Source of the DNA: Balanoglossus misakiensis
Lineage: Eukaryota; Hemichordata
Reading direction: 5' to 3'
Length of the DNA stretch: 64,000 nt
Assembly (NCBI GenBank): GCA_040954595.2
Contig: CM082590.2
Coordinates: forward strand, 2,604,001-2,668,000
The position numbers and the translations under genes are program-made. Shown one piece after another: positions 1 through 13,550 of the stretch. The notes beneath the pieces are model-generated. The model did not search any database. It had not been told where the DNA came from and saw only the letters and a program-made list of their open reading frames with translations. The number at the start of each line of letters is the position of its first letter. The first letter of the stretch is position 1.

Positions 1-3000
1 CTATAGACTCTGTAGATCGAGAGATAGTTCTAAAATGTCCATGGTTGCTACCAAACACAGCCTCGTTTGTTTACAAAATTCTGTTGTGATGCGCAGAACA
101 CATATATAGGCCTATGCGCATATGAACGTTTTCCACTATACTCTGTAGATCGAGAGATAGTTCTAAAATTTCCATGTTTGCTTCCAAACAGCCTCGTTTA
201 TTTACGGAATTCTGTTTTGAGGCGCAGAACACATAGATAGGCATATGTGCATAAGAAAGTTTTCCACTATAGACTCTGTACATCGAGAGATAGTTCTAAA
301 ATTTCCATGGTTGCTTCCAAACACAGCCTCGTTTGTTTACAAAATTCTGTTGTGATGCGCAGAACACATATATAGGCCTATGCGCATAAGAACGTTTTCC
401 ACTAGACTCTGTAGATCGACGGATAGTTCTAAAATTTCCATGGTTGCTTCCAAACACAGCCTCGTTTGTTTACAAAATTCTGTTGTGATGCGCAGAACAC
501 ATATATAGGCCTATGCGCATAAGAACGTTTTCCACTAGACTCTGTAGATCGACGGATAGTTGTAAAATTTCCATGGTTGCTTCCAAACAGCCTCGTTTAT
601 TTACCGAATTCTGTTGTGAGGCACAGAACACATAGATAGGCCTATGTGCATAAGAAAGTTTTCCACTATAGACTCTGTAGATCGAGAGATAGTTCTAAAA
701 TGTCCATGGTTGCTTCCAAACACAGCCTCGTTTGTTTACAAAATTCTGTTGTGATGCGCAGAACACATATATAGGCCTATGCGCATAATAACGTTTTCCA
801 CTAGACTCTGTAGATCGACGGATAGTTGTAAAATTTCCATGGTTGCTTCCAAACAGCCTCGTTTATTTACCGAATTCTGTTGTGAGGCGCAGAACACATA
901 GATAGGCATATGTGCATAAGAAAGTTTTCCACTATAGACTCTGTAGATCGAGAGATAGTTCTAAAATGTCCATGGTTGCTACCAAACACAGCCTCGTTTG
1001 TTTACAAAATTCTGTTGTGATGCGCAGAACACATATATAGGCCTATGCGCATAAGAACGTTTCCACTAGACTCTGTAGATCGACGGATAGCTGTAAAATT
1101 TCCATGGTTGCTTCCAAACAGCCTCGTTTATTTACCGATTTCTGTTGTGAGGCGCAGAACACATGATAGGCCTATGCGCATGAGACATTTTTCCACTAGA
1201 CTCTGTAGATCGACGGATAGTTGTAAAATTTCATGGTTGCTTCCAAATACAGCCTCGTTTATTTACCGATTTCTGTTGTGAGGCGCAGAACACATAGATA
1301 GGCCTATGTGCATAAGAAAGTTTTCCACTATAGACTCTGTAGATCGAGAGATAGTTCTAAAATGTCCATGGTTGCTTCCAAACACAGCCTCGTTTGTTTA
1401 CAAAATTCTGTTGTGATGCGCAGAACACATATATAGGCCTATGCGCATAATAACGTTTTCCACTAGACTCTGTAGATCGACGGATAGTTGTAAAATTTCC
1501 ATGGTTGCTTCCAAACAGCCTCGTTTATTTACCGAATTCTGTTGTGAGGCGCAGAACACATAGATAGGCATATGTGCATAAGAAAGTTTTCCACTATAGA
1601 CTCTGTAGATCGAGAGATAGTTCTAAAATGTCCATGGTTGCTACCAAACACAGCCTCGTTTGTTTACAAAATTCTGTTGTGATGCGCAGAACACATATAT
1701 AGGCCTATGCGCATAAGAACGTTTCCACTAGACTCTGTAGATCGACGGATTGCTGTAAAATTTCATGGTTGCTTCCAAATACAGCCTCGTTTATTTACCG
1801 ATTTCTGTTGTGATGCGCATAACACATAGATAGGCCTATGCGCATAAGAACGTTTTACACTAGACTCTGTAGATCGACGGATAGTTGTACAATTTCCATG
1901 GTTGCTTCCAAACATCTTCGTTTATTTACCGATTTCTGTTGTGAGGCGCATAACACATGATAGGCCTATGCGCATGAGACATTTTTCCACTAGACTCTGT
2001 AGATCGACGGATAGTTCTAAAAGTTCCATGGTTGCTTCCAAACAGCCTCGTTTATTTACCGAATTCTGTTGTGAGGCGCAGAGCACGTAATAGGCCTATG
2101 CGCATAAGAAAGTTTTCCACCAGACTCTGTAGATCGACGGATAGTTGTAAAATTTCCATGGTTGCTTCCAAACAGCCTCGTTTATTTACCGATTTCTAAT
2201 GTGATGCGCAGAACACATAGATAGGCATATGTGCATAATAAAGTTTTCCACTAGACTCTGTAGATCGAGAGATAGTTCTAAAATTTCCATGGTTGCTTCC
2301 AAACACAGCCTCGTTTGTTTACAAAATTCTGTTGTGATGCGCAGAACACATATATAGGCCTATGCGCATAATAACGTTTTCCACTAGACTCTGTAGATCG
2401 ACGGATAGTTCTAAAATGTCCATGGTTGCTTCCAAACACAGCCTCGTTTGTTTACAAAATTCTGTTGTGATGCGCAGAACACATATATAGGCCTATGCGC
2501 ATAATAACGTTTTCCACTAGACTCTGTAGATCGACGGATAGTTCTAAAATTTCCATGGTTGCTTCCAAACAGCCTCGTTTATTTACCGAATTCTGTTGTG
2601 AGGCACAGAACACATAGATAGGCCTATGTGCATAAGAAAGTTTTCCACTATAGACTCTGTAGATCGAGAGATAGTTCTAAAATGTCCATGGTTGCTTCCA
2701 AACACAGCCTCGTTTGTTTACAAAATTCTTTTGTGATGCGCAGAACACATATATAGGCCTATGCGCATAATAACGTTTTCCACTAGACTCTGTAGATCGA
2801 CGGATAGTTGTAAAATTTCCATGGTTGCTTCCAAACAGCCTCGTTTATTTACCGAATTCTGTTGTGAGGCGCAGAACACATAGATAGGCATATGTGCATA
2901 AGAAAGTTTTCCACTATAGACTCTGTAGATCGAGAGATAGTTCTAAAATGTCCATGGTTGCTACCAAACACAGCCTCGTTTGTTTACAAAATTCTGTTGT

Positions 3001-3711
3001 GATGCGCAGAACACATATATAGGCCTATGCGCATATGAACGTTTTCCACTATACTCTGTAGATCGAGAGATAGTTCTAAAATTTCCATGTTTGCTTCCAA
3101 ACAGCCTCGTTTATTTACGGAATTCTGTTTTGAGGCGCAGAACACATAGATAGGCATATGTGCATAAGAAAGTTTTCCACTATAGACTCTGTACATCGAG
3201 AGATAGTTCTAAAATTTCCATGGTTGCTTCCAAACACAGCCTCGTTTGTTTACAAAATTCTGTTGTGATGCGCAGAACACATATATAAGCCTATGCGCAT
3301 AAGAACGTTTTCCACTAGACTCTGTAGATCGACGGATAGTTCTAAAATTTCCATGGTTGCTTCCAAACAGCCTCGTTTATTTACCGAATTCTGTTGTGAG
3401 GCACAGAACACATAGATAGGCCTATGTGCATAAGAAAGTTTTCCACTATAGACTCTGTAGATCGAGAGATAGTTCTAAAATGTCCATGGTTGCTTCCAAA
3501 CACAGCCTCGTTTGTTTACAAAATTCTTTTGTGATGCGCAGAACACATATATAGGCCTATGCGCATAATAACGTTTTCCACTAGACTCTGTAGATCGACG
3601 GATAGTTGTAAAATTTCCATGGTTGCTTCCAAACAGCCTCGTTTATTTACCGAATTCTGTTGTGAGGCGCAGAACACATAGATAGGCATATGTGCATAAG
3701 AAAGTTTTCCA
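1..3711 (+). repeat. 3.7-kb HOR unit, copy 1
   Basis: Landmarks from the window start to about 2,410 recur in the next unit at a constant offset of 3,711 bp. Examples are ctatagactctg at 1 and 3,712, and the rare cgacggattgctg at about 1,745 and 5,456. From about 2,411 to 3,711 the copy differs from unit 2: it carries an internal 798-bp duplication instead of the monomers found at 6,121-7,418. A private change, gatttctaatgtg near 2,200, replaces gatttctgttgtg. The window begins inside the array, so the true left edge of this unit is unknown. Confidence 0.85.
106..122. other. Overlapping 10-bp palindromes in the monomer (first copy)
   Basis: The 17-base string ATAGGCCTATGCGCATA contains two perfect self-complementary 10-mers sharing three bases: ATAGGCCTAT and TATGCGCATA. 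It occurs in most monomers other than the B type, for example again at 505-521. In B-type monomers the same place reads ATAGGCATATGTGCATA. There, C-to-A at position 7 breaks the first palindrome, C-to-T at position 12 breaks the second, and a new CATATG appears between them. No known protein site is recognised. The palindromes could be a protein-binding site or a small hairpin; either is inference. Confidence 0.8.
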
Positions 3712-4103
3712 CTATAGACTCTGTAGATCGAGAGATAGTTCTAAAATGTCCATGGTTGCTACCAAACACAGCCTCGTTTGTTTACAAAATTCTGTTGTGA
3801 TGCGCAGAACACATATATAGGCCTATGCGCATATGAACGTTTTCCACTATACTCTGTAGATCGAGAGATAGTTCTAAAATTTCCATGTTTGCTTCCAAAC
3901 AGCCTCGTTTATTTACGGAATTCTGTTTTGAGGCGCAGAACACATAGATAGGCATATGTGCATAAGAAAGTTTTCCACTATAGACTCTGTACATCGAGAG
4001 ATAGTTCTAAAATTTCCATGGTTGCTTCCAAACACAGCCTCGTTTGTTTACAAAATTCTGTTGTGATGCGCAGAACACATATATAGGCCTATGCGCATAA
4101 GAA
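2508..4103 (+). repeat. 798-bp tandem duplication (six monomers)
   Basis: The rare variant acaaaattcttttgtg occurs near 2,721 and 3,519, and the catgtttgcttcc monomer occurs in both halves, all at +798 bp. Homology runs from about 2,508 to 3,370 against 3,306 to 4,168. 798 is six 133-bp monomers. The second copy spans the boundary between 3.7-kb units 1 and 2. The window start (about 1-300) is a third relative of the same monomers. Confidence 0.8.
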
Positions 4104-7100
4104 CGTTTTCCACTAGACTCTGTAGATCGACGGATAGTTCTAAAATTTCCATGGTTGCTTCCAAACACAGCCTCGTTTGTTTACAAAATTCTGTTGTGAT
4201 GCGCAGAACACATATATAGGCCTATGCGCATAAGAACGTTTTCCACTAGACTCTGTAGATCGACGGATAGTTGTAAAATTTCCATGGTTGCTTCCAAACA
4301 GCCTCGTTTATTTACCGAATTCTGTTGTGAGGCACAGAACACATAGATAGGCCTATGTGCATAAGAAAGTTTTCCACTATAGACTCTGTAGATCGAGAGA
4401 TAGTTCTAAAATGTCCATGGTTGCTTCCAAACACAGCCTCGTTTGTTTACAAAATTCTGTTGTGATGCGCAGAACACATATATAGGCCTATGCGCATAAT
4501 AACGTTTTCCACTAGACTCTGTAGATCGACGGATAGTTGTAAAATTTCCATGGTTGCTTCCAAACAGCCTCGTTTATTTACCGAATTCTGTTGTGAGGCG
4601 CAGAACACATAGATAGGCATATGTGCATAAGAAAGTTTTCCACTATAGACTCTGTAGATCGAGAGATAGTTCTAAAATGTCCATGGTTGCTACCAAACAC
4701 AGCCTCGTTTGTTTACAAAATTCTGTTGTGATGCGCAGAACACATATATAGGCCTATGCGCATAAGAACGTTTCCACTAGACTCTGTAGATCGACGGATA
4801 GCTGTAAAATTTCCATGGTTGCTTCCAAACAGCCTCGTTTATTTACCGATTTCTGTTGTGAGGCGCAGAACACATGATAGGCCTATGCGCATGAGACATT
4901 TTTCCACTAGACTCTGTAGATCGACGGATAGTTGTAAAATTTCATGGTTGCTTCCAAATACAGCCTCGTTTATTTACCGATTTCTGTTGTGAGGCGCAGA
5001 ACACATAGATAGGCCTATGTGCATAAGAAAGTTTTCCACTATAGACTCTGTAGATCGAGAGATAGTTCTAAAATGTCCATGGTTGCTTCCAAACACAGCC
5101 TCGTTTGTTTACAAAATTCTGTTGTGATGCGCAGAACACATATATAGGCCTATGCGCATAATAACGTTTTCCACTAGACTCTGTAGATCGACGGATAGTT
5201 GTAAAATTTCCATGGTTGCTTCCAAACAGCCTCGTTTATTTACCGAATTCTGTTGTGAGGCGCAGAACACATAGATAGGCATATGTGCATAAGAAAGTTT
5301 TCCACTATAGACTCTGTAGATCGAGAGATAGTTCTAAAATGTCCATGGTTGCTACCAAACACAGCCTCGTTTGTTTACAAAATTCTGTTGTGATGCGCAG
5401 AACACATATATAGGCCTATGCGCATAAGAACGTTTCCACTAGACTCTGTAGATCGACGGATTGCTGTAAAATTTCATGGTTGCTTCCAAATACAGCCTCG
5501 TTTATTTACCGATTTCTGTTGTGATGCGCATAACACATAGATAGGCCTATGCGCATAAGAACGTTTTACACTAGACTCTGTAGATCGACGGATAGTTGTA
5601 CAATTTCCATGGTTGCTTCCAAACAGCTTCGTTTATTTACCGATTTCTGTTGTGAGGCGCAGAACACATGATAGGCCTATGCGCATGAGACATTTTTCCA
5701 CAGGACTCTGTAGATCGACGGATAGTTCTAAAAGTTCCATGGTTGCTTCCAAACAGCCTCGTTTATTTACCGAATTCTGTTGTGAGGCGCAGAGCACGTA
5801 ATAGGCCTATGCGCATAAGAAAGTTTTCCACCAGACTCTGTAGATCGACGGATAGTTGTAAAATTTCCATGGTTGCTTCCAAACAGCCTCGTTTATTTAC
5901 CGATTTCTGTTGTGATGCGCAGAACACATAGATAGGCATATGTGCATAATAAAGTTTTCCACTAGACTCCTTAGATCGAGAGATAGTTCTAAAATTTCCA
6001 TGGTTGCTTCCAAACACAGCCTCGTTTGTTTACAAAATTCTGTTGTGATGCGCAGAACACATATATAGGCCTATGCGCATAATAACGTTTTCCACTAGAC
6101 TCTGTAGATCGACGGATAGTTGTAAAATTTCCATGGTTGCTTCCAAACAGCCTCGTTTATTTACCGAATTCTGTTGTGAGGCGCAGAACACATAGATAGG
6201 CATATGTGCATAAGAAAGTTTTCCACTATAGACTCTATAGATCGAGAGATAGTTCTAAAATGTCCATGGTTGCTTCCAAACACAGCCTCGTTTGTTTACA
6301 AAATTCTGTTGTGATGCGCAGAACACATATATAGGCCTATGCGCATAAGAACGTTTCCACTAGACTCTGTAGATCGACGGATAGCTGTAAAATTTCCATG
6401 GTTGCTTTTAAACAGCCTCGTTTATTTACCGATTTCTGTTGTGAGGCGCAGAACACATAGATAGGCATATGTGCATAAGAAAGTTTTCCACTATAGACTC
6501 TGTAGATCGAGAGATAGTTCTAAAATGTCCATGGTTGCTACCAAACACAGCCTCGTTTGTTTACAAAATTCTGTTGTGATGCGCAGAACACATATATAGG
6601 CCTATGCGCATAAGAACGTTTCCACTAGACTCTGTAGATCGACGGATAGCTGTAAAATTTCCATGGTTGCTTCCAAACAGCCTCGTTTATTTACCGATTT
6701 CTGTTGTGAGGCGCAGAACACATGATAGGCCTATGCGCATGAGACATTTTTCCACTAGACTCTGTAGATCGACGGATAGTTGTAAAATTTCATGGTTGCT
6801 TCCAAATACAGCCTCGTTTATTTACCGATTTCTGTTGTGAGGCGCAGAACACATAGATAGGCCTATGTGCATAAGAAAGTTTTCCACTATAGACTCTGCA
6901 GATCGAGAGATAGTTCTAAAATGTCCATGGTTGCTTCCAAACACAGCCTCGTTTGTTTACAAAATTCTGTTGTGATGCGCAGAACACATATATAGGCCTA
7001 TGCGCATAATAACGTTTTCCACTAGACTCTGTAGATCGACGGATAGTTGTAAAATTTCCATGGTTGCTTCCAAACAGCCTCGTTTATTTACCGAATTCTG

Positions 7101-7418
7101 TTGTGAGGCGCAGAACACATAGATAGGCATATGTGCATAAGAAAGTTTTCCACTATAGACTCTGTAGATCGAGAGATAGTTCTAAAATGTCCATGGTTGC
7201 TACCAAACACAGCCTCGTTTGTTTACAAAATTCTGTTGTGATGCGCAGAACACATATATAGGCCTATGCGCATAATAACGTTTTCCACTAGACTCTGTAG
7301 ATCGACGGATAGTTGTAAAATTTCCATGGTTGCTTCCAAACAGCCTCGTTTATTTACCGAATTCTGTTGTGAGGCGCAGAACACATAGATAGGCATATGT
7401 GCATAAGAAAGTTTTCCA
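3712..7418 (+). repeat. 3.7-kb HOR unit, copy 2 (3,707 bp)
   Basis: This unit is followed by a copy at a constant +3,707 bp; ctatagactctg lies at 3,712 and 7,419. Every landmark pair checked from 3,712 to about 7,275 keeps the same offset, so the alignment has no net indel over about 3.5 kb. Private differences from copy 3 include caggactctg near 5,701 (ctagactctg in copy 3) and ctccttagatcg near 5,968 (ctctgtagatcg in copy 3). 3,707 bp is about 28 monomers. Confidence 0.88.
4741..6600 (+). repeat. 1.85-kb half-unit inside the 3.7-kb HOR
   Basis: Landmarks recur at about half the 3.7-kb period: 4,756 and 6,604 (+1,848), 8,463 and 10,311 (+1,848), 9,450 and 11,299 (+1,849). This equals 14 monomers of about 132 bp. 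The halves are less alike than successive 3.7-kb units; for example, gcttttaaacag near 6,405 has no equivalent in the first half. The 1.85-kb periodicity is probably the older layer. Confidence 0.7.
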
Positions 7419-10400
7419 CTATAGACTCTGTAGATCGAGAGATAGTTCTAAAATGTCCATGGTTGCTACCAAACACAGCCTCGTTTGTTTACAAAATTCT
7501 GTTGTGATGCGCAGAACACATATATAGGCCTATGCGCATATGAACGTTTTCCACTATACTCTGTAGATCGAGAGATAGTTCTAAAATTTCCATGTTTGCT
7601 TCCAAACAGCCTCGTTTATTTACGGAATTCTGTTTTGAGGCGCAGAACACATAGATAGGCATATGTGCATAAGAAAGTTTTCCACTATAGACTCTGTACA
7701 TCGAGAGATAGTTCTAAAATTTCCATGGTTGCTTCCAAACACAGCCTCGTTTGTTTACAAAATTCTGTTGTGATGCGCAGAACACATATATAGGCCTATG
7801 CGCATAAGAACGTTTTCCACTAGACTCTGTAGATCGACGGATAGTTCTAAAATTTCCATGGTTGCTTCCAAACACAGCCTCGTTTGTTTACAAAATTCTG
7901 TTGTGATGCGCAGAACACATATATAGGCCTATGCGCATAAGAACGTTTTCCACTAGACTCTGTAGATCGACGGATAGTTGTAAAATTTCCATGGTTGCTT
8001 CCAAACAGCCTCGTTTATTTACCGAATTCTGTTGTGAGGCACAGAACACATAGATAGGCCTATGTGCATAAGAAAGTTTTCCACAATAGACTCTGTAGAT
8101 CGAGAGATAGTTCTAAAATGTCCATGGTTGCTTCCAAACACAGCCTCGTTTGTTTACAAAATTCTGTTGTGATGCGCAGAACACATATATAGGCCTATGC
8201 GCATAATAACGTTTTCCACTAGACTCTGTAGATCGACGGATAGTTGTAAAATTTCCATGGTTGCTTCCAAACAGCCTCGTTTATTTACCGAATTCTGTTG
8301 TGAGGCGCAGAACACATAGATAGGCATATGTGCATAAGAAAGTTTTCCACTATAGACTCTGTAGATCGAGAGATAGTTCTAAAATGTCCATGGTTGCTAC
8401 CAAACACAGCCTCGTTTGTTTACAAAATTCTGTTGTGATGCGCAGAACACATATATAGGCCTATGCGCATAAGAACGTTTCCACTAGACTCTGTAGATCG
8501 ACGGATAGCTGTAAAATTTCCATGGTTGCTTCCAAACAGCCTCGTTTATTTACCGATTTCTGTTGTGAGGCGCAGAACACATGATAGGCCTATGCGCATG
8601 AGACATTTTTCCACTAGACTCTGTAGATCGACGGATAGTTGTAAAATTTCATGGTTGCTTCCAAATACAGCCTCGTTTATTTACCGATTTCTGTTGTGAG
8701 GCGCAGAACACATAGATAGGCCTATGTGCATAAGAAAGTTTTCCACTATAGACTCTGTAGATCGAGAGATAGTTCTAAAATGTCCATGGTTGCTTCCAAA
8801 CACAGCCTCGTTTGTTTACAAAATTCTGTTGTGATGCGCAGAACACATATATAGGCCTATGCGCATAATAACGTTTTCCACTAGACTCTGTAGATCGACG
8901 GATAGTTGTAAAATTTCCATGGTTGCTTCCAAACAGCCTCGTTTATTTACCGAATTCTGTTGTGAGGCGCAGAACACATAGATAGGCATATGTGCATAAG
9001 AAAGTTTTCCACTATAGACTCTGTAGATCGAGAGATAGTTCTAAAATGTCCATGGTTGCTACCAAACACAGCCTCGTTTGTTTACAAAATTCTGTTGTGA
9101 TGCGCAGAACACATATATAGGCCTATGCGCATAAGAACGTTTCCACTAGACTCTGTAGATCGACGGATTGCTGTAAAATTTCATGGTTGCTTCCAAATAC
9201 AGCCTCGTTTATTTACCGATTTCTGTTGTGATGCGCATAACACATAGATAGGCCTATGCGCATAAGAACGTTTTACACTAGACTCTGTAGATCGACGGAT
9301 AGTTGTACAATTTCCATGGTTGCTTCCAAACAGCTTCGTTTATTTACCGATTTCTGTTGTGAGGCGCAGAACACATGATAGGCCTATGCGCATGAGACAT
9401 TTTTCCACTAGACTCTGTAGATCGACGGATAGTTCTAAAAGTTCCATGGTTGCTTCCAAACAGCCTCGTTTATTTACCGAATTCTGTTGTGAGGCGCAGA
9501 GCACGTAATAGGCCTATGCGCATAAGAAAGTTTTCCACCAGACTCTGTAGATCGACGGATAGTTGTAAAATTTCCATGGTTGCTTCCAAACAGCCTCGTT
9601 TATTTACCGATTTCTGTTGTGATGCGCAGAACACATAGATAGGCATATGTGCATAATAAAGTTTTCCACTAGACTCTGTAGATCGAGAGATAGTTCTAAA
9701 ATTTCCATGGTTGCTTCCAAACACAGCCTCGTTTGTTTACAAAATTCTGTTGTGATGCGCAGAACACATATATAGGCCTATGCGCATAATAACGTTTTCC
9801 ACTAGACTCTGTAGATCGACGGATAGTTGTAAAATTTCCATGGTTGCTTCCAAACAGCCTCGTTTATTTACCGAATTCTGTTGTGAGGCGCAGAACACAT
9901 AGATAGGCATATGTGCATAAGAAAGTTTTCCACTATAGACTCTATAGATCGAGAGATAGTTCTAAAATGTCCATGGTTGCTTCCAAACACAGCCTCGTTT
10001 GTTTACAAAATTCTGTTGTGATGCGCAGAACACATATATAGGCCTATGCGCATAAGAACGTTTCCACTAGACTCTGTAGATCGACGGATAGCTGTAAAAT
10101 TTCCATGGTTGCTTTTAAACAGCCTCGTTTATTTACCGATTTCTGTTGTGAGGCGCAGAACACATAGATAGGCATATGTGCATAAGAAAGTTTTCCACTA
10201 TAGACTCTGTAGATCGAGAGATAGTTCTAAAATGTCCATGGTTGCTACCAAACACAGCCTCGTTTGTTTACAAAATTCTGTTGTGATGCGCAGAACACAT
10301 ATATAGGCCTATGCGCATAAGAACGTTTCCACTAGACTCTGTAGATCGACGGATAGCTGTAAAATTTCCATGGTTGCTTCCAAACAGCCTCGTTTATTTA

Positions 10401-10982
10401 CCGATTTCTGTTGTGAGGCGCAGAACACATGATAGGCCTATGCGCATGAGACATTTTTCCACTAGACTCTGTAGATCGACGGATAGTTGTAAAATTTCAT
10501 GGTTGCTTCCAAATACAGCCTCGTTTATTTACCGATTTCTGTTGTGAGGCGCAGAACACATAGATAGGCCTATGTGCATAAGAAAGTTTTCCACTATAGA
10601 CTCTGCAGATCGAGAGATAGTTCTAAAATGTCCATGGTTGCTTCCAAACACAGCCTCGTTTGTTTACAAAATTCTGTTGTGATGCGCAGAACACATATAT
10701 AGGCCTATGCGCATAATAACGTTTTCCACTAGACTCTGTAGATCGACGGATAGTTGTAAAATTTCCATGGTTGCTTCCAAACAGCCTCGTTTATTTACCG
10801 AATTCTGTTGTGAGGCGCAGAACACATAGATAGGCATATGTGCATAAGAAAGTTTTCCACTATAGACTCTGTAGATCGAGAGATAGTTCTAAAATGTCCA
10901 TGGTTGCTACCAAACACAGCCTCGTTTGTTTACAAAATTCTGTTGTGATGCGCAGAACACATATATAGGCCTATGCGCATAA
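7419..10982 (+). repeat. 3.7-kb HOR unit, copy 3 (right end replaced)
   Basis: This unit matches copy 2 at +3,707 bp until about 10,979, where cataataacgttttcc of copy 2 (about 7,271) is replaced by cataagaacgtttcc. From there the sequence instead follows about 9,130-9,670 at an offset of 1,848-1,849 bp. The third unit was therefore truncated and joined to another phase of the half-repeat. A private change, ccacaatagactc, lies near 8,083. Confidence 0.82.
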
Positions 10983-11520
10983 GAACGTTTCCACTAGACT
11001 CTGTAGATCGACGGATTGCTGTAAAATTTCATGGTTGCTTCCAAATACAGCCTCGTTTATTTACCGATTTCTGTTGTGATGCGCATAACACATAGATAGG
11101 CCTATGCGCATAAGAACGTTTTACACTAGACTCTGTAGATCGACGGATAGTTGTACAATTTCCATGGTTGCTTCCAAACAGCCTCGTTTATTTACCGATT
11201 TCTGTTGTGAGGCGCAGAACACATATATAGGCCTATGCGCATAAGACATTTTTCCACTAGACTCTGTCGATCGACGGATAGTTCTAAAAGTTCCATGGTT
11301 GCTTCCAAACAGCCTCGTTTATTTACCGAATTCTGTTGTGAGGCGCAGAGCACGTAATAGGCCTATGCGCATAAGAAAGTTTTCCACCAGACTCTGTAGA
11401 TCGACGGATAGTTGTACAATTTCCATGGTTGCTTCCAAACAGCCTCGTTTATTTACCGATTTCTGTTGTGATGCGCAGAACACATAGATAGGCATATGTG
11501 CATAATAAAGTTTTCCACTA
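10983..11520 (+). repeat. Transition from 3.7-kb HOR to diverged cassette
   Basis: This stretch follows 9,134-9,672 at +1,848/1,849 bp. The one-base change of offset comes from cacatatatagg near 11,220 where the other copy has cacatgatagg. Private variants include ctctgtcgatcg near 11,265. It contains only standard 130-132-bp monomers and no gene. Confidence 0.7.
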
Positions 11521-12400
11521 GACTCTGTAGATCGAGAGATAGTTCTAAAACTTCCATGTTTGCTTCCAAACAGCCTCGTTTATTTGCGGAATTCTGTTTT
11601 GAGGCGCAGAACACATAGATAGGCATATGTGAATAAGAAAGTTTTCCACTATAGACTCTGTAGATCGAGAGATAGTTGTAAAATTTCCATGGTTGCTTCC
11701 AAACAGCCTCGTTTATTTACCGATTTCTGTTGTGAGGCGCAGAACACATAGATAGGCCTATGCGCATAAAAAACTTTTCAACTTTAGATCAACGGATAGT
11801 TCAAAAATTTCCATGGTTGTTTCCAAACAGCCTCGTTTATTTACCGAATTCTGTTGTGATGCGTAGAACACATACATATGCCTATGCGCATAAGAAAGTT
11901 TTCCACTAGACTCCGTAGATCGACGAATAGTTCTAAAATGTCCATGGTTGCTTCCAAACAGCCTCGTTTATTGACGGAATTCTGTTTTGAGGCGCAGAAC
12001 ACATAGATAGGCATATGTGCATAAGAAAGTTTTCCACTATAGACTCTGTACATCGAGAGATAGTTCTAAAATTTCCATGGTTGCTTCCAAACACAGCCTC
12101 GTTTGTTTACAAAATTCTGTTGTGATGCGCAGAACACATATATAGGCCTATGCGCATAAGAACGTTTTCCACTAGACTCTGTAGATCGACGGATAGTTCT
12201 AAAATTTCCATGGTTGCTTCCAAACAGCCTCGTTTATTTACCGAATTCTGTTGTGAGGCACAGAACACATTGATAGGCCTATGTGCATAAGAAAGTTTTC
12301 CACTATAGACTCTGTAGATCGAGAGATAGTTCTAAAATGTCCATGGTTGCTTCCAAACACAGCCTCGTTTGTTTACAAAATTCTGTTGTGATGCGCAGAA
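11521..12400 (+). repeat. Diverged-monomer cassette, copy 1
   Basis: This run of unusual monomers recurs at 15,877-16,756 with a constant offset of 4,356 bp. In order it has cttccatgtttgc with ttgcggaattctgttttgagg, then gtgaataagaaag, the 124-bp short monomer, gcgtagaacacatacatatgcc, and cgacgaatag. These variants are rare elsewhere and always travel together. The cassette therefore behaves as a unit and is probably an older satellite layer. Confidence 0.78.
11762..11885 (+). repeat. 124-bp short marker monomer, occurrence 1
   Basis: Measured between successive gcgcata sites, this monomer is 124 bp instead of 130-133. It reads aaaaaacttttcaactttagatc, so the usual gactctg before tagatc is missing, followed by caacgg, caaaaattt and ttgtttcc. 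The monomer after it begins with gcgtagaacacatacatatgcc. The combination is unmistakable and serves as a landmark for tracing duplications. Confidence 0.88.
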
Positions 12401-13550
12401 CACATATATAGGCCTATGCGAATAAGAACGTTTCCACTAGACTCTGTAGATCGACGGATAGCTGTAAAATTTCCATGATTGCTTTTAAACAGCCTCGTTT
12501 ATTTACCGATTTCTGTTGTGAGGCGCAGAACACATAGATAGGCATATGTGCATAAGAAAGTTTTCCACTATAGACTCTGTAGTTCGAGAGATAGTTCTAA
12601 AATGTCCATGGTTGCTTCCAAACACAGCCTCGTTTGTTTACAAAATTCTGTTGTGATGCGCAGAACACATATATAGGCCTATGCGCATAAGAACGTTTCC
12701 ACTAGACTCTGTAGATCGACGGATAGCTGTAAAATTTCCATGGTTGCTTTTAAACAGCCTCGTTTATTTACCGATTTCTGTTGTGAGGCGCAGAACACAT
12801 AGATAGGCATATGTGCATAAGAAAGTTTTCCACTATAGACTCTGTAGATCGAGAGATAGTTCTAAAATGTCCATGGTTGCTTCCAAACACAGCCTCGTTT
12901 GTTTACAAAATTCTGTTATGATGCGCAGAACACATATATAGGCCTATGCGCATAAGAACGTTTCCACTAGACTCTGTAGATCGACGGATAGCTGTAAAAT
13001 TTCCATGGTTGCTTTTAAACAGCCTCGTTTATTTACCGATTTCTGTTGTGAGGCGCAGAACACATAGATAGGCATATGTGCATAAGAAAGTTTTCCACTA
13101 TAGACTCTGTAGATCGAGAGATAGTTCTAAAATGTCCATGGTTGCTTCCAAACACAGCCTCGTTTATTTACCGATTTCTGTTGTGATGCGCATAACACAT
13201 AGATAGGCCTATGCGCATAAGAACGTTTTCCACTAGACTCTGTAGATCGACGGATAGTTGTACAATTTCCATGGTTGCTTCCAAACAGCATCGTTTATTT
13301 ATTGAATTCTGTTGTGAGGCGCAGAACACGTAATAGGTCTATGCGCATAAGGAAGTTTTCCACCAGACTCTGTAGATCGACGGATAGTTGTAAAAGTTCA
13401 TGGTTGCTTCCAAATACAGCCTCGTTTATTTACCGATTTCTGTTGTGAAGCGCATAACACATAGATAGGCCTATGCGCATAAGAACGTTTTCCACTAGAC
13501 TATGTAGATCGACGGATAGTTGTACAATTTCCATGGTTGCTTCCAAACAG
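11962..13550 (+). repeat. 1,589-bp tandem duplication, left copy
   Basis: The copy is bounded by cctcgtttattgacgg at 11,962 and 13,551. Inside are rare marks repeated at exactly +1,589 bp: cacattgatagg near 12,269, tccatgattgcttttaaac near 12,473, gtagttcgagag near 12,580, ttctgttatgatg near 12,912, and gtgaagcgc near 13,446. 1,589 bp is 12 monomers. Within it, a two-monomer pair with gcttttaaacag is repeated three times, at about 12,480, 12,747 and 13,012. Confidence 0.9.

Noticed and set aside
101-112. TATA-box-like acatatatagg as a promoter
   Set aside because: It is part of every A-type monomer, differs from the TATA consensus at a key position, and has no supporting downstream element. 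Satellite transcription cannot be judged from sequence alone.
5625-5645. CENP-B box-like sequence (cttcgtttatttaccgat)
   Set aside because: It has TTCG and a later CCG, but lacks the required A and CGGG spacing of the NTTCGNNNNANNCGGGN consensus. The usual monomer has ctcg, so even TTCG is rare.
11762-11885. Transposon footprint as cause of the 124-bp monomer
   Set aside because: The short monomer is explained by a small internal deletion (missing gactctg) plus base changes. There is no inserted sequence, terminal inverted repeat or target-site duplication.
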